Positions 27,946 through 36,303 of a stretch of 64,000 nucleotides of DNA are shown piece by piece. The stretch is taken from assembly GCF_900198195.1 (NCBI RefSeq), contig NZ_LT899436.1, positions 3,687,001 to 3,751,000 of the forward strand, in the 5' to 3' direction. The position numbers were made by a program, and so were the translations under genes. Under the pieces are notes generated by a model, which was not told the DNA's origin, did no database searches, and saw nothing but the letters and a program-made list of their open reading frames with translations. The DNA is from Tenacibaculum jejuense. GTDB taxonomy: Bacteria > Bacteroidota > Bacteroidia > Flavobacteriales > Flavobacteriaceae. How positions within the stretch are numbered: position 1 is the first letter of the stretch; each line of letters opens with the position of its first letter.

Positions 27946-28602
27946 CTATTTTCTTTTCTCTACTATTTTCAATTTCCTTTTCCAGTATGCAATATAAAAT
28001 GATCCAATTATTGTTGGAACAATCCAAAAAACGAAACTTCCTAATCCAATTCCTGCGACAATAAAAGCTGTTACAGAAGCAATAAATGCTCCAACCATTT
28101 TACTTACGTGATTAGACAACCAACCGTTATTTCTAATCTTTTCAAACTTTCTGAAAAATAAAAAGTCCCCGATAGATAAAGACACTCCAAAACCTCCAAA
28201 AAACACAAATAATAGAAATCCGTTTCCAACAGTTAATAATCCATAAGTCCCAAATAAAATCATACCTGCAGAAATAATTAACATAAAAGCGGATACCGTT
28301 TTATCTAAAATATTTGCTTTTTCTTTAGTCTTAGATTTGAAAGACAACATCAATTTACCAGAAACTACTAAATACACAGTAAACAAACCAATTAAAAAGA
28401 GAAAAGGATTTTCGTGATTAGGAAGGCATGCTATCACTAAAGAAATTAAACAACTAGTAATCATACTAATTGAAAAGAGTTTTCCTAGTTTTTTATGATT
28501 TGAGTTTCCTTTTTTTACAAGAATACTACCTAAGCCAGATATTAAACCCAAACCGCCAAAAAAAGCATGTATATAAATAAAAATCTTAATTGTTCCTTCC
28601 AT
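27946..28602 (-). CDS. Polytopic membrane protein, DUF2306-like
   Basis: 218 residues from ATG 28602 (MEGTIKIFIYIHAFFGG). The frame extends to 28647, but the added residues are not membrane-like and overlap a -7-like TAAGTTTG at 28631-28624. Six to seven hydrophobic helices are present. The opening YIHAFFGGLGLISG and KKGNSNHKKLGKLF resemble DUF2306 proteins, in which conserved His residues in early helices could bind a metal or haem; that is family resemblance only. It lies 32 nt before purU on the same strand. Confidence 0.65.
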   Translation of the reverse strand: MEGTIKIFIYIHAFFGGLGLISGLGSILVKKGNSNHKKLGKLFSISMITSCLISLVIACLPNHENPFLFLIGLFTVYLVVSGKLMLSFKSKTKEKANILDKTVSAFMLIISAGMILFGTYGLLTVGNGFLLFVFFGGFGVSLSIGDFLFFRKFEKIRNNGWLSNHVSKMVGAFIASVTAFIVAGIGLGSFVFWIVPTIIGSFYIAYWKRKLKIVEKRK

Positions 28603-28716
28603 TATTGTTTGATTAATTTTTATCAAACTTAACTGAAGAAAAAACAATTAAGATTTTTTTATTACCGAATTGATTAAAATAAAGGATGAATTGTTATTCT
28701 CCTAAAATTTTATCTA

Positions 28717-29556
28717 CTATGGAATCCATTTTTTCTCAAAACTTGGCTTTCTTTTTTCTAAGAACGCATCTCTTCCTTCCTTAGCTTCATCTGTCATGTA
28801 AGCTAAACGAGTTGCTTCTCCAGCAAAAACTTGTTGCCCAACCATTCCATCATCCGTTAAATTCATGGCAAACTTTAACATTTTGATTGATGTTGGTGAT
28901 TTTGCTAAAATTTCTTGAGCCCATTCGTAAGCTGTTGATTCTAATTCATCGTGAGGAATCACTGCATTTACCATCCCCATTTCATAAGCTTCTTGAGCAG
29001 AATAATTTCTTCCTAAAAAGAAAATTTCTCTTGCTTTTTTCTGCCCTACCATTTTTGCTAAATAAGCAGAACCGTAACCTCCATCGAAAGATGTTACATC
29101 AGCATCTGTTTGTTTAAAAATAGCATGTTCTTTACTTGCTAAAGTTAAATCACAAGTCACATGAAGACTATGTCCTCCACCAACTGCCCAACCAGGAACA
29201 ACAGCAATTACCGCTTTTGGCATAAAACGAATTAATCTTTGAACTTCAAGAATATTTAAACGATGATAACCATCTTGTCCAACATAACCTTGATGACCTC
29301 TTGCCTTTTGATCTCCCCCTGAACAAAAGCTCCAAATTCCATCTTTAGTAGACGGACCTTCAGCAGATAATAAAACAACACCAATTGATGTATCTTCGTG
29401 AGCATCTCTAAAAGCATCTAATAATTCAGCTGTAGTATGTGGTCTGAAAGCATTTCTAACATTTGGTCTGTTAAAAGCAATTCTAGCCACACCGTTATGT
29501 TTCTTATACGTGATATCTGTATATTCTTTTGCAGTTTTCCAGTCGATGTGCATCAT
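28717..29556 (-). CDS. menB: 1,4-dihydroxy-2-naphthoyl-CoA synthase MenB
   Basis: A 279-residue crotonase-fold enzyme of menaquinone synthesis that closes the second ring of o-succinylbenzoyl-CoA. Distinctive MenB segments are NRPNVRNAFRPHT, FCSGGDQKARGHQGYVG, PGWAVGGGHSLHVTCDLTLAS and TDADVTSFDGGYGSAYLA. The YGS serine and the Asp are active-site residues. The length is typical. Two Met codons open the frame (MMH); either could start. A minus-strand TATTTTTG at 29595-29588 is a likely -7 element. menD is 1.9 kb away. Confidence 0.95.
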   Translation of the reverse strand: MMHIDWKTAKEYTDITYKKHNGVARIAFNRPNVRNAFRPHTTAELLDAFRDAHEDTSIGVVLLSAEGPSTKDGIWSFCSGGDQKARGHQGYVGQDGYHRLNILEVQRLIRFMPKAVIAVVPGWAVGGGHSLHVTCDLTLASKEHAIFKQTDADVTSFDGGYGSAYLAKMVGQKKAREIFFLGRNYSAQEAYEMGMVNAVIPHDELESTAYEWAQEILAKSPTSIKMLKFAMNLTDDGMVGQQVFAGEATRLAYMTDEAKEGRDAFLEKRKPSFEKKWIP

Positions 29557-29642
29557 AATTTGAAAAAAAATTCGTTATTTACAAAAGCAAAAATACTATA
29601 ATTATAGTTTAGTAGTTCAGTACTAAATAAGAAACACAAAAT

Positions 29643-30911
29643 ATGTCGATTAAAAATTTACTTGTATTAACTATCTTATTTTTGAATCTCACTATTTTCT
29701 CTCAAGGAATTACAAATAAAAAAGTAAATTCTGTAGAGTTTAACAGAGATCGTAATATTAAATTGTATGTTCCAGAAGAACATGATCGTGATACGATTAG
29801 AAAATATCCTATTGCAATTGTTTTAGACGATGATTACCTTTTTGACATTTATGTTGGTAACTCTAAAATTTATGCTAATGCAGATTTAACTCCGAAGCAA
29901 ATTGTTGTTGGTGTAGATGTAGATTCCAGAAAAAATCAAGATGTTTCTGTAGTTACTAAAAGTGGAAACTTAACCTCTAATGCAAAAAAGTTTTACAACT
30001 ACATAAAAAAAGAATTACTTCCTTATTTGGAAGCAAACTATAGAACTTCTCCTTATTTAACTATAGTAGGAGATCAAGATGCTGGTAATTTTCTACTTCA
30101 TTTTTTGAAAGAGAAAAATCCAATTTTTAATGCCTACGTTTCCATTTCTCCTCGACTAACTGATCAAACACTTCGTTTGATGAGTACTTTTGATTTGAAA
30201 CGCTTAGATGAAATTGATAATCAATTTTACCTGTATGTAAGTTCGAATCCATATGAAAAAAAGGAGCGTAAAGATTTACATCAACAATTACAAACAGGAT
30301 TAGAAGCTTTAAAAACAGAAAAACTTCATATTGCTTTTAATGATTTTAAAAATGAAGCCAATAAACCTACCGCGCTTGTAAAAGCTTTACCTGATGCTTT
30401 TAGTAATATTTTCGGATTATACCCAAGAATATCAAAACAAGAATACGAGGAGAAAGTAAAAGATCTTGAACCTTTAGATGCTATTAAATATTTAGAGAAA
30501 AAATACTTAGATATTGAATATTTGTATGGTACAAATTTAAATGTTCGTTTTGAAGATATATATACAATCGAAGGTATTGTTATTGACAAACAAGATGGTG
30601 ATTACCTTAGAGTTCTTGGAGACTTTGTAATGATTAAGCACCCTGAATCTCACTTAGGAGAATATTATGTAGGAAAATTCCATGAGACCGGTAAAAATTA
30701 CGAACAGGCATTATTCTATTATAAAGAAGCTTATGGAAAAATGGAACTTTCAGATCCTAATGCTGAAGCTTTTTATGAAAATATCATTCGTATAGAAAGT
30801 GCAATGAAAAATGCTCCTAAAGAAGAACCTTTACCTCTAGAAGATGCTCCTGAAGAAGATCAAGAAGAGGAAGATAATAATGAAGATGACGATAACGAAG
30901 ACAATAAATAA
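29643..30911 (+). CDS. Exported alpha/beta-hydrolase-fold protein, esterase D-like and probably inactive
   Basis: A 422-residue protein with a signal peptide ending LTIFSQ. Residues 25-260 follow the esterase D / Fes-IroE-like fold: YPIAIVLDDDYLF, KQIVVGVDVDSRKNQD, LLPYLEANYRTSPYLTIVG and AYVSISPRL. Where active members have G-H-S-x-G-G, this one has GDQDAG, so the nucleophile Ser is replaced, and no equivalent catalytic His is seen before FGLYP. The rest (340-390) looks like a TPR-type hairpin (KFHETGKNYEQALFYYKEAYG). A highly acidic tail of about 25 residues ends it. It may be a binding or scaffold protein. Confidence 0.75.
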   Translation: MSIKNLLVLTILFLNLTIFSQGITNKKVNSVEFNRDRNIKLYVPEEHDRDTIRKYPIAIVLDDDYLFDIYVGNSKIYANADLTPKQIVVGVDVDSRKNQDVSVVTKSGNLTSNAKKFYNYIKKELLPYLEANYRTSPYLTIVGDQDAGNFLLHFLKEKNPIFNAYVSISPRLTDQTLRLMSTFDLKRLDEIDNQFYLYVSSNPYEKKERKDLHQQLQTGLEALKTEKLHIAFNDFKNEANKPTALVKALPDAFSNIFGLYPRISKQEYEEKVKDLEPLDAIKYLEKKYLDIEYLYGTNLNVRFEDIYTIEGIVIDKQDGDYLRVLGDFVMIKHPESHLGEYYVGKFHETGKNYEQALFYYKEAYGKMELSDPNAEAFYENIIRIESAMKNAPKEEPLPLEDAPEEDQEEEDNNEDDDNEDNK

Positions 30912-31008
30912 TATCAATTTGATATAAGTAAAAGAAGTCAGCTCAAGTAAAATTCTAGAAAATTCTGAGTTTACATTTTACAAGACTCTTATCATTACAT
31001 AAAAATAA

Positions 31009-31041
31009 AAAAAGGTGAGTGTCCAAAACACTCACCTTTTT
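31009..31041. terminator. Bidirectional terminator
   Basis: AAAAAGGTGAGTGT (31009-31022) pairs perfectly with ACACTCACCTTTTT (31028-31041) around a 5-base loop, between converging genes. Confidence 0.82.
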
Positions 31042-31064
31042 CATTTCAGGTTATTTATATCTCC

Positions 31065-31484
31065 TTAATTCTTTTTTATTAATTCTATTCTATCTTCAAA
31101 AATCTGAATCTTTCGCTGTTTGTACAAACTTCCAACAGCTCTTTTAAATGCTTTTTTACTCATTTGTAAACGAAATTTAATCGCTTCAGGAGAGCTTTTA
31201 TCTGTTAGCATTAATGGTCCTTTTTCCTCTAATTTTCTCAATATTTTTTCTACATCTTCATCAATTACATTTTTAAAACCTTGCGGTCTGAGAGAAACAT
31301 CTATTTTCTCATCTTCTCTAATCTTTTTTATATAACCGTAAGTTTTCATTCCTTCTTCTACATCAGAAAAAACCTCATTATTATACAACAAACCTTCATA
31401 AGTTTCATTAATTAAAACTGTATATCCAAGAGCTGTTTGTACACCAATAATTAAATCTACTTTATCTCCTTCTTGTAACTCCAT
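31065..31484 (-). CDS. CvfB-like S1 RNA-binding / winged-helix protein, short form
   Basis: A 139-residue protein resembling the C-terminal half of CvfB-type proteins. Residues 1-65 are an S1-like barrel (VDLIIGVQTALGYTVLINETYEGLLYNNE and GYIKKIREDEKIDVSL). Residues 75-139 are a winged helix (KSSPEAIKFRLQMSKKAFKRAVGSLYKQ). Full CvfB proteins are about twice as long with extra S1 domains. The start is fixed by the one-base overlap with the menD stop (TAATG on the minus strand), so the short form is genuine rather than truncated. It probably binds RNA or DNA. Confidence 0.75.
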   Translation of the reverse strand: MELQEGDKVDLIIGVQTALGYTVLINETYEGLLYNNEVFSDVEEGMKTYGYIKKIREDEKIDVSLRPQGFKNVIDEDVEKILRKLEEKGPLMLTDKSSPEAIKFRLQMSKKAFKRAVGSLYKQRKIQIFEDRIELIKKN

Positions 31485-33142
31485 TATAAATTTTTAAAAT
31501 ATGATTTTAATACTATATCATTTTTATCAGATGGTGTAAAAATCTCTAAAATCTTAGGTTTTTCACTTTCCTCATAAAAATTCTTTAACTTGTTTTCTGC
31601 ATCATTTAACGACAAAGCGCTAGCATACTCTAAGTTATACATTTTTACCAAATACTCAGCTGTTAAGTCGTGTGGGGTTTCAAAATACTGTAATGCATTT
31701 GTAGATTTTGGTCCTGGTATAATTTTAAAAATTCCTCCTCCTGAATTATTTATCAGAATAATTCTAAAACTTGAAGGAATATAATTATTCCATAATGCAT
31801 TACTATCGTAGAAAAAACTTAAATCTCCCGTAATTAAAACTGTATTCTGATTCTCTACCACAGCAGCACCAATTGCTGTTGATGTACTTCCATCTATTCC
31901 ACTTGTTCCTCGATTACAAAACACCTTTAAAGTAGGGTTTACATCATACAATTGCATATAGCGTATAACAGCACTATTACTAACCTGTACTTGAGAAAAA
32001 TCGGGTAATGTTTCTAAAATATTTTTAAAAACTCTAAAATCTGAATATGCTGTTTCCTCAATAAAACTTTGGTGTACTAGTTGTCGTTGCTTTTTCTCTT
32101 GAACCCATTTTTCTTGATAATTACTAAGTTTATTTACAACTACTTTAGACTTAAGAACTTCAAAAAAATCGGCTGGTTTTTCTTGAATATGTTTCGACAA
32201 GCAAAAATAAGTATCCATTTTAACTAACTTATCAATGTGCCAATGATGTTTAGGTTGGTATTTTCTCAAAAACTGTTTTATTCTTTTAGAGATCACCATT
32301 CCTCCTAAAGTAATTAATAAATCAGGCTGTAAATCTGTAAATTCTTCTGCGTCTAACTTAGTAATTAATTGATCTATTGAATTGATAAATCTTGGATGAC
32401 TAACATTTGACGTAGTTTCAATAAAAACCAAAACTGAACTATCTTCTACAAAATGATTTAATAATTCTTGAAGTTTTTCGTCAGGATAATTCACTCCAAT
32501 TAAAATCAACTTCTTTTCAGAAGCATTCCAAATATCAACAACTTCTGTATCCAATTCAACCTGAATTTGATCCAGCTTTTTAAGTTTGGTATTAAACTCA
32601 AAATTTGATAGAGTTTCAATAGTATTGTAAATCGGTTCATTAAAAGGCACATTAATATGTACTGGGCCACTTTCTGAAACACAAGTAAAAATAGCTTTTT
32701 CTACTTCTTCTATGTTATATTTCAATTTGCTTTCATCTTCAATAAGATTTGCAGAGTATAAAATATGATTTTTGAATACGTTTTCTTGACGAATAGTTTG
32801 TCCGTCTCCTATATCAATAAGATGCTTTGGCCTATCAGCAGAAATTACCAATAAAGGAATTTTACTATAAAAAGCTTCAGCAACTGCAGGGTAATAATTC
32901 AATAAAGCTGATCCTGAAGTACAAACAATTGCTACTGGTTTACGTGTTTGCTGTGCCATTCCTAAAGCAAAAAAAGCTGCACAACGTTCGTCTACAATAC
33001 TATACGTTTCAATTTCATAAATATTCGAAAAACCTATTGTTAGTGGTGCATTTCTCGAACCAGGAGAAATGACCACTTTATCAACATTATAAAATTGACA
33101 CGCTTTAATTACTAATTGAGCAAGTTGTTTTTCTGGATACAT
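31484..33142 (-). CDS. menD: MenD, SEPHCHC synthase
   Basis: A 552-residue thiamine-diphosphate enzyme of menaquinone synthesis: isochorismate plus 2-oxoglutarate to SEPHCHC. Seen: VVISPGSRNAPLTIGF at the N-terminus, CTSGSALLNYYPAVAEAFYSKIPLLVISADRP, NRGTSGIDGSTSTAIGAA, and the ThDP motif GDLSFFYDSNALWNN with NNSGGGIF. The length is normal. The promoter at 33150-33182 lies almost on the start codon. It is coupled to the CvfB-like gene, and menB is nearby. Confidence 0.95.
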   Translation of the reverse strand: MYPEKQLAQLVIKACQFYNVDKVVISPGSRNAPLTIGFSNIYEIETYSIVDERCAAFFALGMAQQTRKPVAIVCTSGSALLNYYPAVAEAFYSKIPLLVISADRPKHLIDIGDGQTIRQENVFKNHILYSANLIEDESKLKYNIEEVEKAIFTCVSESGPVHINVPFNEPIYNTIETLSNFEFNTKLKKLDQIQVELDTEVVDIWNASEKKLILIGVNYPDEKLQELLNHFVEDSSVLVFIETTSNVSHPRFINSIDQLITKLDAEEFTDLQPDLLITLGGMVISKRIKQFLRKYQPKHHWHIDKLVKMDTYFCLSKHIQEKPADFFEVLKSKVVVNKLSNYQEKWVQEKKQRQLVHQSFIEETAYSDFRVFKNILETLPDFSQVQVSNSAVIRYMQLYDVNPTLKVFCNRGTSGIDGSTSTAIGAAVVENQNTVLITGDLSFFYDSNALWNNYIPSSFRIILINNSGGGIFKIIPGPKSTNALQYFETPHDLTAEYLVKMYNLEYASALSLNDAENKLKNFYEESEKPKILEIFTPSDKNDIVLKSYFKNL

Positions 33143-33149
33143 TAGTTTG

Positions 33150-33182
33150 CAAAAGTATTACTAAAAAAGAAAATCCACACAA
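33150..33182 (-). promoter_or_regulatory. menD promoter (TTG-N22-TACTTTTG), near-leaderless
   Basis: On the minus strand, TTG at 33182-33180 and TACTTTTG at 33157-33150. The -7 element ends 7 nt before the ATG, so the transcript would begin at or within a few bases of the start codon. Confidence 0.55.
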
Positions 33183-33192
33183 TATGCGTGGA
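33174..33192 (-). terminator. Terminator of the transaldolase gene
   Basis: Short stem TCCACAC (33174-33180) with GCGTGGA (33186-33192), one wobble, followed on the minus strand by a T-rich tract. The menD promoter is embedded in it. Confidence 0.5.
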
Positions 33193-33220
33193 CTTCTTGA
33201 TTATTTATACTAATTATTAT

Positions 33221-33874
33221 TTAGTTTCCTTTTTTGTAGTCTGCTAAGAACTTCTCTAAACCAATGTTTGTTAAAGGATGATTTAATAACCCTTCAATAG
33301 CTTTTAAAGGTCCTGTCATTACATCTGCACCAATTTTAGCACAATCGATTACGTGCATTGTATGACGTACAGAAGCAGCTAAAATTTCAGTTTCAAACAT
33401 ATAGTTGTCGTAAATCTGACGAATTTCAGCAATTAAGTTTAACCCATCTGTAGAAATATCATCTAAACGTCCAATGAAAGGAGAAACATAAGTTGCGCCT
33501 GCTTTAGCTGCTAACAAAGCTTGTCCTGCAGAAAACACTAACGTTACATTTGTTTTGATACCTTTATCAGAAAAATATTTACACGCTTTTACTCCATCTG
33601 CAATCATTGGTAATTTTACAACAATTTGAGAATGTAAAGCAGCTAATGCCTCTCCTTCTCTCACCATTCCTTCGTAATCTGTAGCAATTACTTCAGCAGA
33701 AACATCTCCATCTACAATCTCACAGATTGCTTTATAGTGATTTTTAATATTTTCTTCTCCAGTAATTCCTTCTTTAGCCATTAATGAAGGATTTGTTGTA
33801 ACTCCATCTAAAATACCTAAAGCTTGCGCTTCACGAATTTGATCTAAGTTTGCCGTATCTATAAAAAATTTCAT
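33221..33874 (-). CDS. Transaldolase / fructose-6-phosphate aldolase family protein
   Basis: A 217-residue short transaldolase (TalC/FSA type). [16 protein letters not shown] and [13 protein letters not shown] open it, and VVKLPM gives the Schiff-base Lys87. [31 protein letters not shown] and [15 protein letters not shown] follow. In the cytoplasm it moves dihydroxyacetone units in the pentose phosphate pathway or cleaves fructose 6-phosphate. Sequence alone does not separate tal from fsa, so no symbol is given. TAGTTTTG at 33912-33905 (minus) is a candidate -7 element. Confidence 0.92.
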   Translation of the reverse strand: MKFFIDTANLDQIREAQALGILDGVTTNPSLMAKEGITGEENIKNHYKAICEIVDGDVSAEVIATDYEGMVREGEALAALHSQIVVKLPMIADGVKACKYFSDKGIKTNVTLVFSAGQALLAAKAGATYVSPFIGRLDDISTDGLNLIAEIRQIYDNYMFETEILAASVRHTMHVIDCAKIGADVMTGPLKAIEGLLNHPLTNIGLEKFLADYKKGN

Positions 33875-34071
33875 TTATCTTTTGTTTTACTGTTGTGTTT
33901 GCCGCAAAACTACAACTTTAAACGTTTTTTATAAACCTATTTATAATAAAGTTACGAGAATTATTAACAGTGACTTAAATATAAATTAAGTAACTATTAT
34001 AAACGAGAACAAACAGCCATAAATAAAAGCTGCTTGTTCGTAATAAGGAGGATCACTAATTCAAATATTAA

Positions 34072-34099
34072 TTGCAAAATTATTACATTTTTACATTTG
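34072..34099 (+). promoter_or_regulatory. Consensus promoter with palindromic -7 region
   Basis: TTG at 34072-34074 and TACATTTG at 34092-34099 are 17 nt apart. ACATTTGAAATGT (34093-34105) is a perfect palindrome around its central G and covers the -7 box, so it could be an operator. The first plus-strand gene is 340 nt away. Confidence 0.45.
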
Positions 34100-34165
34100 A
34101 AATGTGAAATAAATGTTACAAAATGATTGAATCTGTTTTTTTAACACAGTATAATTAAGAATACT

Positions 34166-34311
34166 TTAATAAAAAGAGAAAAAATCTTGGTCATCATCAT
34201 TTTCAAACACATGACTATCAAAATCAACATCATCAGACTTCTTCTTATTAAAAACTACTAATCCTGCAACGAAAACTATCAATCCAAAAAAATAAGATAC
34301 TCATAAATCAT
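34166..34311 (-). pseudogene. Broken small single-pass membrane protein gene
   Basis: Reading the minus strand from ATG 34311, the first codons give MIYEYLIF. A one-base gap in the homopolymer at 34286-34292 (A7 on plus) then shifts the frame to an early stop. With eight bases instead of seven, one 48-residue frame runs to TAA 34168-34166. It has a hydrophobic helix (FFGLIVFVAGLVVF), KKK at the membrane exit and an acidic tail (FENDDDQDFFSFY). This coherent topology suggests a real small protein hit by an indel, or a sequencing error. No family is known to me. Confidence 0.45.
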
Positions 34312-34440
34312 CTAAACTACTTTTACTCTTAAATCTGTAGTGTCAATTTACTATCAAAAATTATAAGTTAGTAATTAGTTAACACAAAAATTAGTTTTTT
34401 ACATTTATCAATACCTATTTTTATCGTTTAATTCTTTTTT

Positions 34441-35271
34441 ATGAACCTATCGAATGTTAAACTTATCGTTACAGATTTAGATGGAACTCTTTTAAACTCT
34501 AATCATGAGGTAAGTGATTTATTTTTTGAATTGTTTAGTAAAATAAAAAAACACAATATCTTATTTACTGCCGCAAGCGGAAGACCATTGTATGGTATAA
34601 GAGAAAAGTTAGGTAAGATTGAAAATGATATTATTATCGTTGCAGAAAATGGAGGTTTAGCCATAAAAAATGGTAAAACTTTATTATCTACAGCTATGGA
34701 GGAGAACAACTTATTCATGATAAATGAATTATTGAATACTTTACCAGAAGCACACCCTGTTTTTTGTACTAGAGACAAAGCTTTTACAACAAGTAATAAC
34801 CCTGAATTATTAAAACTTCTTGCTGAATTTTACAAAAATTACGACACCATAAATTCGGTTAACGACATTAAGGAACCCGTTTATAAAATAGCTATTTACC
34901 ATGAGGTTAGTACTGAACAATTTTTGTACCCTCACTTAAAACATTTAGAAGAAAACTTTAAAGTTAAAGTTTCTGCAAATCATTGGGTTGATATTTCCGA
35001 AATGAAAGCCAACAAAGGTGATGCTGTAGAATTAATACAGAAAGAATATAATATTTCTTATGAAGAGACCTTAGTTTTTGGTGATTACAATAATGATTTA
35101 GAAATGCTAAAAAGAGCTCATTTTAGTTATGCTATGGAAAACGCGCATCCTCAAGTAAAAGAAACTGCGAATTTTTCTACAAAAAGTAATAATCACTTCG
35201 GTGTAGAAACTATCTTAAAACAATTACTCGATTTAAAAGAAAACAAACTTACAACTTATAGTGATTCATAA
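34441..35271 (+). CDS. Cof-type HAD-IIB family phosphatase
   Basis: A 276-residue cytoplasmic phosphatase. Motif I is DLDGTLLNS (D12 nucleophile, D14 acid). TAASGRPLYG supplies motif II, Lys214-like ANKGDAV motif III, and FGDYNNDLEML motif IV. The large C2B cap between motifs II and III defines HAD-IIB (Cof/YidA type), which usually acts on sugar phosphates or flavin and pyridoxal phosphates. The substrate is open. Its last 23 bases overlap the end of the convergent SDR gene. Confidence 0.92.
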   Translation: MNLSNVKLIVTDLDGTLLNSNHEVSDLFFELFSKIKKHNILFTAASGRPLYGIREKLGKIENDIIIVAENGGLAIKNGKTLLSTAMEENNLFMINELLNTLPEAHPVFCTRDKAFTTSNNPELLKLLAEFYKNYDTINSVNDIKEPVYKIAIYHEVSTEQFLYPHLKHLEENFKVKVSANHWVDISEMKANKGDAVELIQKEYNISYEETLVFGDYNNDLEMLKRAHFSYAMENAHPQVKETANFSTKSNNHFGVETILKQLLDLKENKLTTYSDS

Positions 35272-36052
35272 TAAGTTTTTCGTAGACTCTATCTGGTAAA
35301 GCCCTTTTTAAAACTACTGAAAAACGTTCCATAAAAGCTCCAATTTTATAATGAAGTTTTGGCTTTTTGGTTTCTATAATTTTATGAATAGCTTTAGCCA
35401 TAACTAAAGGATTTAAACCTTGGTCTACATAATCATCACTAACTTTTAAGTTTTTCCCATAAGCTTCTTTATAAGCAGAATTTTCTGAAACCGGTGTGTA
35501 ATATCTACCCGAAGCAATGTTTGTAGCGAAACTTCCTGGAGCAACACTAACAACATTAACACCAAAATTTTTGACTTCCATACTTACAGATTCTGTTAAT
35601 AACTCCAAAGCTCCTTTACTAGAAGAATAAACACTTCTAAAAGGTAATCCAGAATAACCTGCTAGCGATGTAATGTTTATAATTAATCCAGTTTTTTGCT
35701 TTCTCATAAAAGGCAATACGGCTTTCATAACACGAATTGGTCCTAAGAAATTTGTATTAAAACCATTCTCAACTTCCTCTATGGCAATATCTTCCATAGC
35801 TCCCATTATTCCTTTACCTGCGTTATTAATTAAAACGTCTATACGTCCTTCTTTATCAACAACTTCCTTTATTGCACAAAAAACAGTGTCTGATTGTAAT
35901 ACATCTAGTGCTACTAAAGGAAATTTAGAATCTTCGATACGTTTTGGATTTCTAGATGTTCCATACACTACATAGTTTTTTTCAATAAGATATTCTCCAA
36001 TAGCCCTTCCTATTCCAGATGAAGCTCCTGTGATAAAAACTACTTTTCTCAT
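35249..36052 (-). CDS. SDR family oxidoreductase
   Basis: A 267-residue classical SDR: TGASSGIGRAIG at the N-terminus, NNAGKGIMG near residue 87, ITSLAGYSGLPF with the catalytic Ser, and YSSSKGAL with Tyr and Lys. The C-terminal part (VVSVAPGSFATNI) is typical of SDRs annotated as oxidoreductases of unknown substrate. It converges with the HAD gene and overlaps it tail to tail. It is not closely similar to the SDR at 18401. The 251-base gap upstream (36053-36303) shows no feature I can name. Confidence 0.9.
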   Translation of the reverse strand: MRKVVFITGASSGIGRAIGEYLIEKNYVVYGTSRNPKRIEDSKFPLVALDVLQSDTVFCAIKEVVDKEGRIDVLINNAGKGIMGAMEDIAIEEVENGFNTNFLGPIRVMKAVLPFMRKQKTGLIINITSLAGYSGLPFRSVYSSSKGALELLTESVSMEVKNFGVNVVSVAPGSFATNIASGRYYTPVSENSAYKEAYGKNLKVSDDYVDQGLNPLVMAKAIHKIIETKKPKLHYKIGAFMERFSVVLKRALPDRVYEKLIMNHYKL

Positions 36053-36303
36053 TTTAGATTGATTTTTGAATTAGTTATATAACATCTTTAACATTACATA
36101 AATCGAAACCTGCTTATTTATAAACACTTAAGATTTTTGAAGCCGCTGAAGATTTTTTCATTAAATTAGTTGGCCAAAAGTGCGCAAACATTGTATTTTT
36201 TCCAAATTTTTACCTTAAAGATTTTGAGGTTTTTTAAAAATTAGGTACTTTCGGTGTTGAAACACGTAATTTAATTATTCCCTATAAAGTAAATTTTATA
36301 ATT

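Larger units (their letters stand above)
33875..34440. other. 566-base intergenic region
   Basis: Contents: the transaldolase -7 element at 33905-33912; an imperfect 11-base hairpin (34007-34017 with 34029-34039) without a clear T run; a plus-strand promoter with palindrome at 34072-34105; and a probable broken small gene on the minus strand (34166-34311). The remaining A+T-rich DNA shows nothing I can support. Confidence 0.5.

Noticed and set aside
34007..34039. Hairpin with 11-base arms (one mismatch)
   Set aside because: No T run follows on either strand, and no nearby gene end fits, so it cannot be called a terminator or RNA gene with confidence.
34046..34051. AGGAGG, a perfect Shine-Dalgarno-like match
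   Set aside because: No start codon with an open frame follows at a proper distance, and Bacteroidota seldom use this signal.
35249..35271. 23-base tail-to-tail overlap of HAD and SDR genes, considered as a misread stop
   Set aside because: Both C-termini look natural, and short convergent overlaps are common in compact genomes.
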